Assembly (NCBI RefSeq): GCF_021018895.1
Contig: NC_079371.1
Location: 8,945,501 to 9,009,500, forward strand
Direction of reading: 5' to 3'
DNA: 64,000 nucleotides
DNA from: Seriola aureovittata
Taxonomy: Eukaryota; Chordata; Actinopteri; Carangiformes; Carangidae
A model generated the notes under the pieces. That model was not told the origin of the DNA. It saw nothing but the letters and a program-made list of their open reading frames with translations, and did no database searches. Each line of letters starts with the position of its first letter. Position 1 is the stretch's first letter. Positions 49,301 through 61,400 of this stretch are shown here, piece by piece. The position numbers were made by a program, and so were the translations under genes.

Positions 49301-50610
49301 TGTGTACTAAGGCATTAAAAGTTATAAAAAGGTCATAGTATAATAGGTCATAAAGTGTCATAAAAACATAATAGAATAGTAAGGCATAAAACATCATAGT
49401 AAAGTAAGGCATAAAATTTAAAAAAAAAACGTCAAATTATAGTAAGGCATAAAGCCTCATAAAAATGACATAGTATATCAAGGTATAAAATGTCAAAAAA
49501 AACATAATATAATAATAAGGCATAAAAACATCATAGTACAGCAAGGCGTAAAATATCATAGTATAGTAAGGCATAAAGCATCATAAAAATGTCATAGTAT
49601 AATGAGGCATAAAACATCATAAAAACAGCATTGTATAGTAAGGCATGAGAACATCATAGTTTAATAAGTCATGAAATGTTATAAAAACGTCATAGTATAG
49701 TAAGGTATAAAACGTCATAAAAAACATCATGGTATAATAAAGCATTAAATGTCACAAAGTCATATTAGAATAGTAAGGCATAAAATTTCATAAGAACATC
49801 ATATTATAGAAGTCATGAAATGTCATGAAAGCATCATTGTATAGTAAGGCATAAAAACGTCATACTATAGTAAGGTATAAAGTGTCATAAAAACATCATA
49901 GTATGGTCAGGTATAAAGTGTCATAAAAACAACATAGAATAGTAAGGCATAAAACGTCATATTACAGTAAGGCATAAAAACTTAATTCTATAGTAAGGCA
50001 TGAAGTGTCATAAATACGAAATATTATAGTAAGGCATAAAACATCATAGTAAAGTAAGGTATAAAGTGTCATAAAAAAGTAAGGCATAAAAACTTCATAC
50101 TATAGTAAGGCATAAAACGTCATAAAAAACGGCATTGTGTAATAACGTATAAAATGTCATAAAAACATCATAGTACAATAAGGCATAAAATGTAATATAA
50201 ATGTCATACTATAGTAAGGCATAAAATATCATAAGAATGTCATTGTATAGAAGGCATGAAACGTCATAAAAACGTCATAGTATAATGAGGCATAAAACGT
50301 CATAAAAACGTCACGGTATAATAAAGCATAAAATATCATAAGAACGTCATTGTATAGAAGGCATGAAACGTCATAAAAAAGGCATTGTAAAGTAAGGCAT
50401 GAAAACATCACAGTATAATAAGTCATGAAATGTTAAAAAAAAAACGTCATATTATAATGAGGCATAAAATGTCATAAGCACGTCATAGTATAGAACGCAT
50501 GAAATGTAATAAAAGCGTCATAGTATAATAAGGCATAAATTGTCATAAAAACATCATAGTATAGTAAGGCATAAAATGTCATTAAAACATCATAGTATAA
50601 TAACGCCTAA
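46379..50610 (+). repeat. Satellite array, right diverged part (second section)
   Basis: Diverged 36-bp monomers continue to about 50,610 and then stop. Some sub-blocks repeat internally: the stretch around 48,180-48,500 has close counterparts at 49,290-49,380 and 49,640-49,830. Minus-strand frames here are repeat artefacts. Confidence 0.93.
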
Positions 50611-51412
50611 AAAACTCAGTTAGAATAAGTTAGAGTTACAGAAAGGCCCAACCATCGGAGTTTGAACACAAAACTTTCTCACTGTGAGGCAACAGTTCGT
50701 GACTCCCCCTCCCCAGGCAGCTAGCTTGCTGGCTGGGCGGATGGCCCACTGATTAATTAATTTATCGCTTTCAACATAAGACTGCAAGATAACAGAATGT
50801 TATATAAATTTAAATTTGAAATTTAAATTTGAAAATAAGACTGGTAGAGTGAGTGTTGCACATTCAGTTATATAAATAAAAAAAAGTTTTTTATTTATTA
50901 TCCTCTTTCCTGTGTAATAAAATATAATCACTACAATAATAAATGAACAGCAGACTATTAAGCATGTCTAATAATCTTTATTGCTGCTTCCTCTCTGAAT
51001 TACATTTAGTTCTTTTGTAGCGCCCCATTCATTGTTATCTCAGACCATAATTTCAGACACGTTCTCAGGTTATTCAGTCATGTGCTTGTTTACTCTTTTC
51101 AGAGTCAGTGGAAGGCAACGTGATGTAATTTTCTAAATATTGAGCCATGATCAACAAGCAACGCACACTCAGCAGAGAAGACTTTTGGTCAGAGGGCATG
51201 TCTCATGTTTGACTTTCATCAAAGCAGGAATTGGTTAATATTAACTACAGTTATCAGCTCATAAAGTTGAACAGTCCAGCATTGTTACATTTCTCACAAC
51301 CACACCTTATTTGTCTGTGTCTACAATGAGCCAGTTAGCACCTGTCAGCACCCGCCCTTTTCAATAAGGGTTTACATTCTCTCGGTGAAAGAACTGATTA
51401 CATATTTTAATC
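50611..51412. other. Spacer between the satellite and the integrin gene
   Basis: No exon supported upstream of the integrin ATG. A phrase near 50,650-50,700 ('CACTGTGAGGCAACAGTTCG') resembles another common fish repeat. The promoter and 5' UTR of the integrin gene should lie within the last few hundred bases, but no TATA box stands out. Confidence 0.5.
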
Positions 51413-52368
51413 ATGGCGAAGCACTGGCACATAGTGTATCTGTGGAGTGTTTGGTATTTCCAGACCCTTAATATTTCAGCTTTTAACCTGGACACTGAGA
51501 ATGTGTTGCAGAGAAATGGAGATCCAGGAAGCTTGTTTGGGTTTTCTGTTGCCTTTCACCAGCAGCTGAGCCCTGCCAGAAAGAACCTGTGAGTCAAAAT
51601 GAGTTATTCCATTTAAATGAGAGCAAACGAAAGCAAATTCTGTATCTGTGTCTTACTACTTGAGGTATTTGCTCTCAGGTTGCTGGTTGGAGCTCCACAA
51701 GCAAAACACCAGAACCAGGTGAATGTTACAGGTGTTGTTTACAGATGTGATCTGACTATAACATCTGAGCGCTGCCAGCCCATTGAGTTTGAAAGTGAAG
51801 GTTTGTCTGCCTATTTTAACTGAAATTGCTTGAGTTATCCTAGTATCTTTTAAGTAATATGACCATTGGTGGAAAGTAAAGTCGTAATATTTCAGTTTCT
51901 TATAAAAATTAAGAGTTTACCTTAAACATACTGTATGATAAAACTATAAAATAAAATGCATTGTCATAGATTAAACCAGTGTCTCCCAAACGTTTTGGCT
52001 TGTAGCCCTATACAAACAAACAGTGCCTACATAGGGTCACACTTAGATGAAGATGAGTTGTTAGCACTTCCAAGAAAGAGTGATTTCCCCCTCCTGTTTA
52101 ATTAGAAGAGGTCAAATTATCCAATATTTCACAAAAAAGCAAAAATTTAAGTCCAAAAAATTAATTCAGATTTTTCTAGCAGAATTTAGTTATTTTTTTC
52201 TTTCCTCTCCCCTCACCCCAGATTAATCTCGTGACCCCTAGAGTGGGAACTAGTGAACTACATTACCTAACTATACATAAAGTACTTAAAACTGGCTCCA
52301 CCTTGAGCAACTACAGAAGTAAGACACTGCTTACGCATTGATGCATCAGTATTAACAATGTAATAATG

Positions 52369-52412
<44 letters not shown>

Positions 52413-55400
52413 TTGCCCATAAAGTTGGAATAATTTTGTTTTCAGACACAATACTCTGTTTATTCCTATTTAAATGCATCAGTAATCACTTTTGACCAGG
52501 TGCAATGATTACATTATGTGTCCCAATTACCTAGGTGAAATAAAATAAATCACATTGTCACAATCATTTCATGGAAAGAGTTAAAAAATATTTTATTCCA
52601 ACTTTATGAGCAACATTGTATATAATAATAGACAGACAGCCTGAGGACAACCGTGCTTCATACACCCTAATCCCATAACTGTGGGTGGAAGAGGTGTGAA
52701 TTTGGGTGCTATCATTAGCTTATATTTTGAGCAACTAGTTGTAAAGGGGGATTGCTATGATACTCATAGTGAATTCAGTGGTTCATTTTGCATGTTCATT
52801 ACAAGACTTGACTATATATGAACACAAAGTTAGACCCTAAAGTTAATACATTTGAGAATATATGAAAATACTTATGTACATTTGCTGAAGTAGGATTGTA
52901 AAAGCAGGACCTGAGTGCTTCCTCTAATCAATGTAATTATACTATAGTTATACATTGAGGCCACACAGTGAGCTCAGCTTGTTTCTTTTACTAGAGTTCC
53001 TCAATAGTAAAGGCATAAACGGCCAGTGGATGGGAGTTAGAGTGACGAGCCAAGGTCCTGGTCAAAATGTAATGGTAAGTGAAACACTCCACATTGATAA
53101 TATAATAAATAATACAGAATAGAATAAATTATTCAGCAGCTTTTGCCATTTCATCATCCTTCCCTTGCAGACTTGTGCTCATCGATACCAGCAGTGGAGC
53201 CCGAGTCCAAGCGTGAATGTCCCTCGTCTGGTGACGGGTCAGTGTTATCTCTTAGGAGATGACCTGAAGGTTGGGAAGGAAGAGAGAAAATGGAGGAGGG
53301 TAGTTTGTGATTCTGAGCACCTAACCAGACGTCGCAAGGACCATGAGTGGTTTGCATACTGCCAGCAGGGTCATGGAGCATCTTTTGCAAAGGACAACAG
53401 ATCACTGTTGTTTGGGGCACCCGGCGCTTATCAGTGGAAAGGTAGAATAAAATTCACAGCTGGAGTTCAGGTGTTCGTTTCATCAGCAATAATATTTTCC
53501 AACCTAAAATGTTAAATGTTGTGCTTCTGTTATTCTGTGTTTTGTTCTGTGATGTTGTTTACAGGAATTGTACGACTGGAGCTCTTGGACAACCTGGACA
53601 TCTTGAGTGAAGATACTCGTGAAACTGGGGACATAGACCTGTTTAATAAAAACCTCATTCCACTCCAGAGAAACAGCTACCTGGGTCAGTTTCTAGTCTA
53701 GTCAGAGTTAATTAGGGTATTTAAAGTTGCATCTTTCTTCATAAATCTGATGGTTAATGAAATGCTATAAGGTAGATCTCTTTTCCCTCTTATGAAGTAT
53801 AACTTTGCAATAAACCAAGTTCATTTCTTTGCTGTCCAGGATTCTCCATTGACTCTGGTATGGCCCTGTTCAGAAAGGGTGAGCTGACGATTGTATCAGG
53901 AGCCCCCCGAGGAGGCTACAGCGGCCAGGTGACATTTCTTAAGGCAGACCCTATGGCAAAGCGAAGTTTGTCTGTGGAGTTAGTCCTCTCTGGTCCAGGC
54001 CTGGCCTCCTCCTTTGGCTATGATGTGGCAGTGGTTGATTTAAATGGTGACGGGTAGGTTCTTCATGATTATATTGGTTCCATGGCCTTTTATAAGCACC
54101 AGCATCACCATCATAAAACTTGCCGCAGTATAATGGTCTTTAATATAATTAATAGGTAAATAAAGTATCTATCTATCTATCTATCTATCTATCAATCAAT
54201 CATAATGGATGACCTTCCATATAACCTGGCAATTTATTTTAATTTGCACAAACACAAATCTAATGGGCAGATTACCATGAAAACTTGCTGCCCACATTCA
54301 TGTCCTCTGAATGAAATACTCTACACTTTCCATTTTAGACATTCCATGAGCTTTGTCCTAGCACCACATTCCACACAACATGTGAAGTTTTCACCCCAAA
54401 CATCTATTAGCCAGTTTGTAATACATGCAATGACCTTTCCTTCTGTTCCCTCTGGCACCCTAGAGCTCATACCTCCGTCAAGGCCAAACAGTCCGTATGT
54501 TATGTTTTCACCCATGTTGGTTTGTCAGCAGGATTACATAAAAAGTACTGAACCAAACCTAGTGGAGGCATGGGGCAAGAACACATTAAATTTTGCTAAA
54601 GTTAAAGTGGTGGATGCAGGATTTTTTTTTTAATCATTTTCCTTAACATTGCAAGATAGAGCATTTTTCAACATTTTCATCAATTTCTCAGGAACTAATA
54701 TATGGATCTGGATGTAACAAATCAGAAAGATTTATGATGTTCACATCTTTGAGTTTTTACAGTTTGGTGCAGATCCACAAAATAATCCAGATCTGTTGAA
54801 AATTGAAAATGAAAAACGGAAAATGTTTGGCCTTGGCAGAGGTATGCGCTTTACTGAGTGCCATTCATACATCATGCTGGCAATGGGAATTGTGCACACA
54901 GTCACACAATTTACATCACAGAATCTTTAGTAAGCAATTCATATCATTACTCAAGTATTCTGCCAAAACAAACATGGCTCCCTGTTTCCATTGTGTGCTG
55001 TTGTGTTACTGTGTCGTTCTCTTGGTATGTGCAGATGGGAGGACCTTGCTGTAGGAGCACCAGAGTTCTTTGTCAAAGATGGTTTGGTTGGAGGAGCCGT
55101 CTACATCTATATCAACAACAAAGGAAAAAACTGGGAGGATATTGTTCCAACACAGCTTCTTGGACATAAAGACTCCATGTTCGGCCTTGCAGTGGAAAAC
55201 ATAGGAGATATCAATCAAGACGGTTATGGAGGTTGTGACATTTTTATATCAAATACATCATACACTGACTATGCACAACAACTAGGAAGTCAGAATATTC
55301 ACATTTTGAATTCAAACACAAAATTTTCACTTTTTCTATTAGACGCTTTAAAGGACCAGTGTGTAGGATTTGGTGACATCTAGTGTTGAGGTTGAAACCA

Positions 55401-58400
55401 ACTGAATGCCCGTCCTCACACCCCTCCCTTTCCAAGCATGTAGTAGAACCTGTGGTTGCCTTCAGGTAACGTAAAAACACGAAAGGTCCTCTCTAGGGGC
55501 AGTGTTTGGTTTGTCCTTTCTGGGCTACTGTAGAAAGATAGGACTGGGGAGCTCCATGGAAGAGGACCTGCTTCCTATGTAGATATGAGGGCTGATTCTA
55601 GGCTAACGGAAACACACTTGTTCTTAGTGTCAGGTGATTATACACTAATGAAAACACAATTAAGAGTATTTCTAGTTCTGCCAATAGATTCCCCTGAATT
55701 CTACACACTGGTTCTTTAAAGTGAGACTATTACCCTTTTGCCACCAAAATTAGCAGGTATAAACGTGTTTAAATAAAGGTAAATCTGCTAATAAAAGCCA
55801 ATTGATGTCATCACATGCACTTACAGAGCACACACCCACACTCAGTGGAGAAACAGTGATAAAACGGATATTCAAAACTAATTTTGGGGCTGCAGCTCAC
55901 TCTTTCATATCAAAGCACAGTGTAACCGCAGTGTTTCTGGTTTAACAGCAACGTGCTGGGCAGGTGACAGGCATGTCCACAAAAGGGGTGAAAATTAGCG
56001 AGTTCAGCCGGGTGTTGTGTTTACATCAATGCCGTTCAGAGCCGGAGCCGATAAATACTTGCTTCCACTGCAGAGTCATTATTTCCGGGTGTGAATGCCG
56101 ATTGCAACCTTTTCCATTACCGTCAAAAGCCCCGATGTTAGCGGGTCTTATCGGGTTTTTTGAGTGATGGAAAGGGGCTGAAGTAACTTTTACTGAACAT
56201 CATCCTCTGTGACACAAGTGGCAACTACAAGACAATAGTAAAACTAAACACAACAGTAGCACAAGCAGTGAGTTACAAAGCATTATTCATCTAAAGTTTG
56301 CAAACAGTTGATACAATACGCTACTGGTCATACCAGACTAAGTAAGGCTGTAGTAGCAAAACTTGTGATTGTACTGCAATGTACAATTGAGCATTTTATT
56401 GCTTATGATTTGATTTATAAGAGGAAGCAAGCCTTATTTCTTCTCTTCTCTCTTCTTCTCTTATCGAGACTTTAAGGACATTTTGGGATCACTGATAAAC
56501 TACTCAACTCTAATTTATGTTGTCACCCCACTTTGTCTAAATGTTCATCTTTGCTGACAGATATTGCTGTGGGGGCACCATATGATGGTTCAGGTCAGGT
56601 ATATCTCTACTGTGGCTCATCAGACGGTATCCACAAAAAGCCAGCACAGGTGAGGTCGTCAGGTTAGTTATGAAAGGACACCTTTTCAAATTGTTTGACA
56701 TAGGTTGACAACAAGAACGGACCTTGATATTACATTCTCATATTTTGACTTACTTTCAGGTACTCTCATCAGGATCCAATAAAATTAATCTGTTTGGATA
56801 TTCTCTGTCTGGCAACTTGGATGTGGATGGCAATCAGTACCCTGATTTGGCTGTGGGATCTCTCTCAGATTCTGTTTTTGTTTACAGGTAATTTTACAGC
56901 TACAGCGCAAACACTTGGAGATAAGAGGAATATATCAGTTTGAATGTTTTTTCCAGCGGGTGCCTGTTTCAATCAAGAGCTATAACGTCAGGACAAGAGC
57001 TATAACCTGTCATTTTTGTTGCCTTTGTTACAGAGCAAGGCCAGTGGTCACTGTCAGCCACTCTCTACAGGTGACACCAAGTGAAATAGACATCACAAAG
57101 GAACAGTGTGATAAACACACATGGTAAAATGTACTACAACACAAATAATAACATCATCTAACTGCAGGCTTATTGGCTTTTGATCCAGGGTTTCTTTGTA
57201 CAAATTTCTGTGAAGTTATTTTGCAGTTCAGGCGTGTTTTACCTACACAGCACATCCAGCATCGTTCAACCCCAAACTGAGTGAGTTTCCTTAATGTCAG
57301 TTCAGTACTCTTCATGTACAGGTTGTTCACCTGTATTTTGTAGCATTTAATGTCAATGTAACATACACGTTTTCAAAGCTGATGCCAGACAGGACTATCT
57401 ATAAAAAAGATAATCAGTCACACTCAAGCTCAGGTTTTTCAAAGTTGAACTGAAATTTAGAATTTAGAAATACATCAAATTTTACTTGCTTTACTTAACT
57501 TTATCATTTTGGAAGTAGTTGTTTTAGTGGCAGTAACTGTAGTAGTAGTAACAGCGGGTACAAGTTAGTAGCAGTAGTAGCAAAGGTAGATGTAGTAGTT
57601 GCAACAGTGAATTTAGTATCAGCATCTCAAATGTTTCCACTGTAGTGCTCAACTACACCTTTGAGGTTGATGCTGAGAAGAGGAGAGCGAGGCTTCCTCC
57701 CAGAGTCGACTTTCTGGGTTCGTCTCGAGGAAAACTGGAGCTGGCACTACAGGGGACAACAATCTGCACTGACACCGAGCTCCGACTTCTGGTACTGTCT
57801 CATTGGCTTTTTTCACAAAACACATTTTGACATGTCACAGTAAAGAAGAAATAATAACAGGTGTAAATAGTTAAAGGAATTAATTTAGCTTCAGCTTCAG
57901 GGTCCTGGTATTGTGCATGCTGTCTCACTGTTACACGTCATGACTTATTGGGACATTTGAATAGAACATAGCCATTCTTAATGTTATTGGTAACACCTGT
58001 GTTTTCCCTTCTATGTCCAACAAAAAGCGTGTAAATGGCCAATTGTCCTTTTACCCCCTTAGGCCCGTGGGAGCGTATACGCTTCCAAATTTCACGTTGT
58101 CTGTAGTCACTGCTCCACGACCGTTTTTAGCTACAGACGTGCCGGTTTTTTTCTACTTAAACTAGACGATCAGCGCTTTCTGTCAAGCCCCTGATTGTCC
58201 GCGAGCGTCACTGACTTCGATCGATACGCTCACATTAAAAGTTAGGAAATATTTGGATCAGTTTTACCGTTTTTCTGGCGCATTGTTGCTTTCTGTCTGT
58301 GTGTTTAATTGATCGATTCTCTTCCGCATTCTTTGCCAGTGACGTCTAGAGTCACGTGACTGAATCAGACATTCCTAATGGCTCCAGTGGGTGACGTCAC

Positions 58401-61400
58401 AGCCAATCAGCGTCTCAGAGGTTTGGCCTACCTTGGCTATATATTCAGATGACGTGAAGTAGTGCTGTTTTACTCTGAGCTCAAAGGGAGCAGAGGTTGA
58501 TCAGTTTATTGAAATAACAGAATAAAAACAGAAGGATGTGACCAGTCAGTTTATTATGGTTTACAGTGTTTTTATCTATAAAATAAGAAAAAATTCAAGG
58601 TCCGTTTTTTTTTTTTTTTTTTTTTTTTAAGGGCAATTAACCTCTATTATACTGTACCGAAGTCTTTATTGAGTGGCATTTATTATTAACTGAGGTAATG
58701 CTGGTTCTGAATATGTGTAGCACCTGGTGAAACATTTAAAAATTACAATTTTATTAAGGAAAAAAACAAAGGTATTAAAAAACGAAAAAATTTAATTATG
58801 GGCCTCTCGTTAAACACCAGACAGCACACATTAAACCAAAGTAAAACTCTTACGTTCCAGCGTGATATCATGGACAGGCTGCACAGAATCCCCGTGTCTG
58901 TGTCAGTATCTCTGTGGAGTCCCAGTCAGACAACCAGGACGAGTGCATATCTGTCCAACATAACTCCTGTCCTCAACCTCTACCAGAAGAAGAGCAATGT
59001 CTCAGAGGTACGAATGTGTGTGCCCATCTGTTAGTGTTTGTCACCAAAGTCGTGTGAATTTAATTTTAACACTTCAGAAATGTGTCAATTTGTTTGGGAG
59101 TCCAGGCTGAGCTAAGTTTTAATAAGTGTGGTTTCAATAAACAATTCCTCCTCTGTTGTTTTCACAGATCGTCCTAATAAACAAGGGCTGCGGCAGCGAC
59201 AATATTTGCCAAAGTAACCTAGAGTTACAATACAAGTTCTGTTCCAGAAAAACACAAAATGATCAAGATGTTTTCAAGTCACTATCCAGGTAAGGCAAAC
59301 AAGGTAAACCAAAAGTAACCAAACTCAAAAACAATTTGTGTGATTGAAAGCTAAACTCAAAATCTATTCTCATCCTGGGTTATGTCATGTCTCTAGAGAG
59401 GATGGTGTAGCAGTCATCACGCCCTCTGATGAAGACATAGCCTTAGAGGTCACTGTGACTAACAGAAACGGTGATGACGCACACCAGAGTCACTCAATCA
59501 TCTTGCTCCCAGATTCTCTTCATTACTCCTCTATTGTTTACAGTACAGCAGCTGTGAGTATACAATGACTTTGTAGTGGAAGAAAAATGAGCAAAAACAT
59601 CTTGACTAGTGTGGTTACTGTGAAATATCAGCCAATGACGGAAGAGCTTCTTTTTTATATGTTTGCACAGAAGAATATGATTATTATAAAAGATTTGATA
59701 TATACACTCAAAGTCATTCACACAAATACAAACACACTTTTACCTACATGTACACTTCATGCAACTCAGATACACACGAATTTAAAGTAAAGTAAAACTT
59801 GTGTAGGAGACAGAGGAAACTAAAAGCTTGTAGAAAGAACTCTCAAAAAGACAAGATAAATTGAATTATGTTAAATAAATTTTTTTTCATTTTTCATTAA
59901 GAAAACAATGAGGAAAGAACTATGGTGGAAAAAAGTTAATGTGTAATATTTTTAAGATGAGTATATGGTGTGCATTGTGTAACAAAAATACAGCAAATCT
60001 TCATCTGGATGACCTAAATGTTTTCTGTTTTTATTCCAGTACAGTCAAATTCCTTTGTTTTTTATTTGTATACTGTATATACCATTGGTTTATGTGCATA
60101 TGCCAAATGTATATTTGTATCTATAGGAAACACAAGTGAGTTGTACAGCCAATGCCAAAGGAACAGTAGTAGACTGTGAACTGGGAAACCCACTCCAAAG
60201 AGATGCTGAAGTGAGTAGTATAGTTCAGTTTACTCCACGTGTGGATTACCAACCTGCAAGTTTCTGTCTGATGACTCTTTTGGTGCCCTCAGGTTACGTT
60301 TTATGTCATACTCACAACGTCCAGCATTTCACTGAGTACAAAAGACATCAACGTCACCATGCAACTTGAGACGTGAGTGGACTGAGGAGAGTGGAGAGAA
60401 AAACTGGCACCAGTTATTGATCAGTGGGGTGAACATGATTATGAATAAACAGGTTTTGTTATTTATTTCATAAAGGACAAGTGTGCAGACCATACAACCA
60501 GTCGAGGCATTAGCCAAAGTGGTTTTTGAGCTGGAGCTGCAAGTATATGGGTTGGTAGTGATTGTATTAAATGCCTTGGACTAATCAATGAATATGTCAA
60601 ATATAGTATATGATGGTCTGTTTTTGTTTGTTTGTTTTTAGACTAGCCAGGCCATCCCAAGTGTCACTTGGCGAAACCTTGATTGGTGAAAGTGCCATAA
60701 AATCAGTGGATGAAATTGGAACCCCAGTTCGATATGAATTTAGGGTGAGACGCCATATGTTGCTACCTTAAATTACATTAAAATTATTTTTTTTCACACA
60801 AACACATTCAAGGACACCGTTTAGTTTCTATTTTTCAGATAATCAATTTGGGCAGACCACTCAAATCTTTCACCAATGCTTCACTAAACATCTACTGGCC
60901 AAAGGAGAACGCTGTAGGAAAATGGCTTCTGTACCTGACTCAGATCACCAGTGAAGGCGTACAGTCTGTCTCCTGCTCGCCTGTAAACGAAATCAATCCA
61001 CTTAAACATGTGAAGGTAATAAATTCCTCTCTACATTTTGTTTTATTGTTGAAAGCGTAAGGAATGCCTGTAAACCACCCCTGTAACTTGGTAATGTTTG
61101 ATATCAAGGGTTGGCATGATCCCTCGAGGAAAAGACGTGAAGCTGAATATGAAGCCCTCTCTACTGACGGGTTTCTTTCATTTCTTCCAACAAGTAGGAA
61201 ATACAAAACCTTGGTAAGGAATTATTAGATCCACACAGAAACTACAACTTTATTCTCTGGGGGATTTGAATGTCTGTATTCATTGTGAGATCAACAATTC
61301 CATCTCTAGAGCCATGTCAGTAGCATGGTTAAAAACTAAGCCGGTCGAGGGTCTGGTCAGAGGAAAGGGCGGGTCAAGAGAGTTAGGAGTCAAGAAGAAA

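Noticed and set aside
22755..50610. A CRISPR array, suggested by many 36-bp repeats
   Set aside because: The 36-bp units are directly tandem with no unique spacers, no cas genes are present, and the host genes are vertebrate with spliced exons.
22755..50610. The array as a centromere
   Set aside because: It is only 28 kb and lies between genes; nothing in the sequence indicates centromere function.
53154..53420. Minus-strand open frame opposite integrin exon 4
   Set aside because: Shadow of the real exon on the plus strand.
54205..54633. A 142-codon plus-strand open frame in integrin intron 6
   Set aside because: It coincides with a recognised interspersed repeat and breaks the integrin exon phases if included.
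55232..55383. Extension of integrin exon 7 to 55,383
   Set aside because: The frame runs on into the MITE, while splicing at 55,231 joins exon 8 in phase and restores the expected 'DGYGDIAVGAP' loop.
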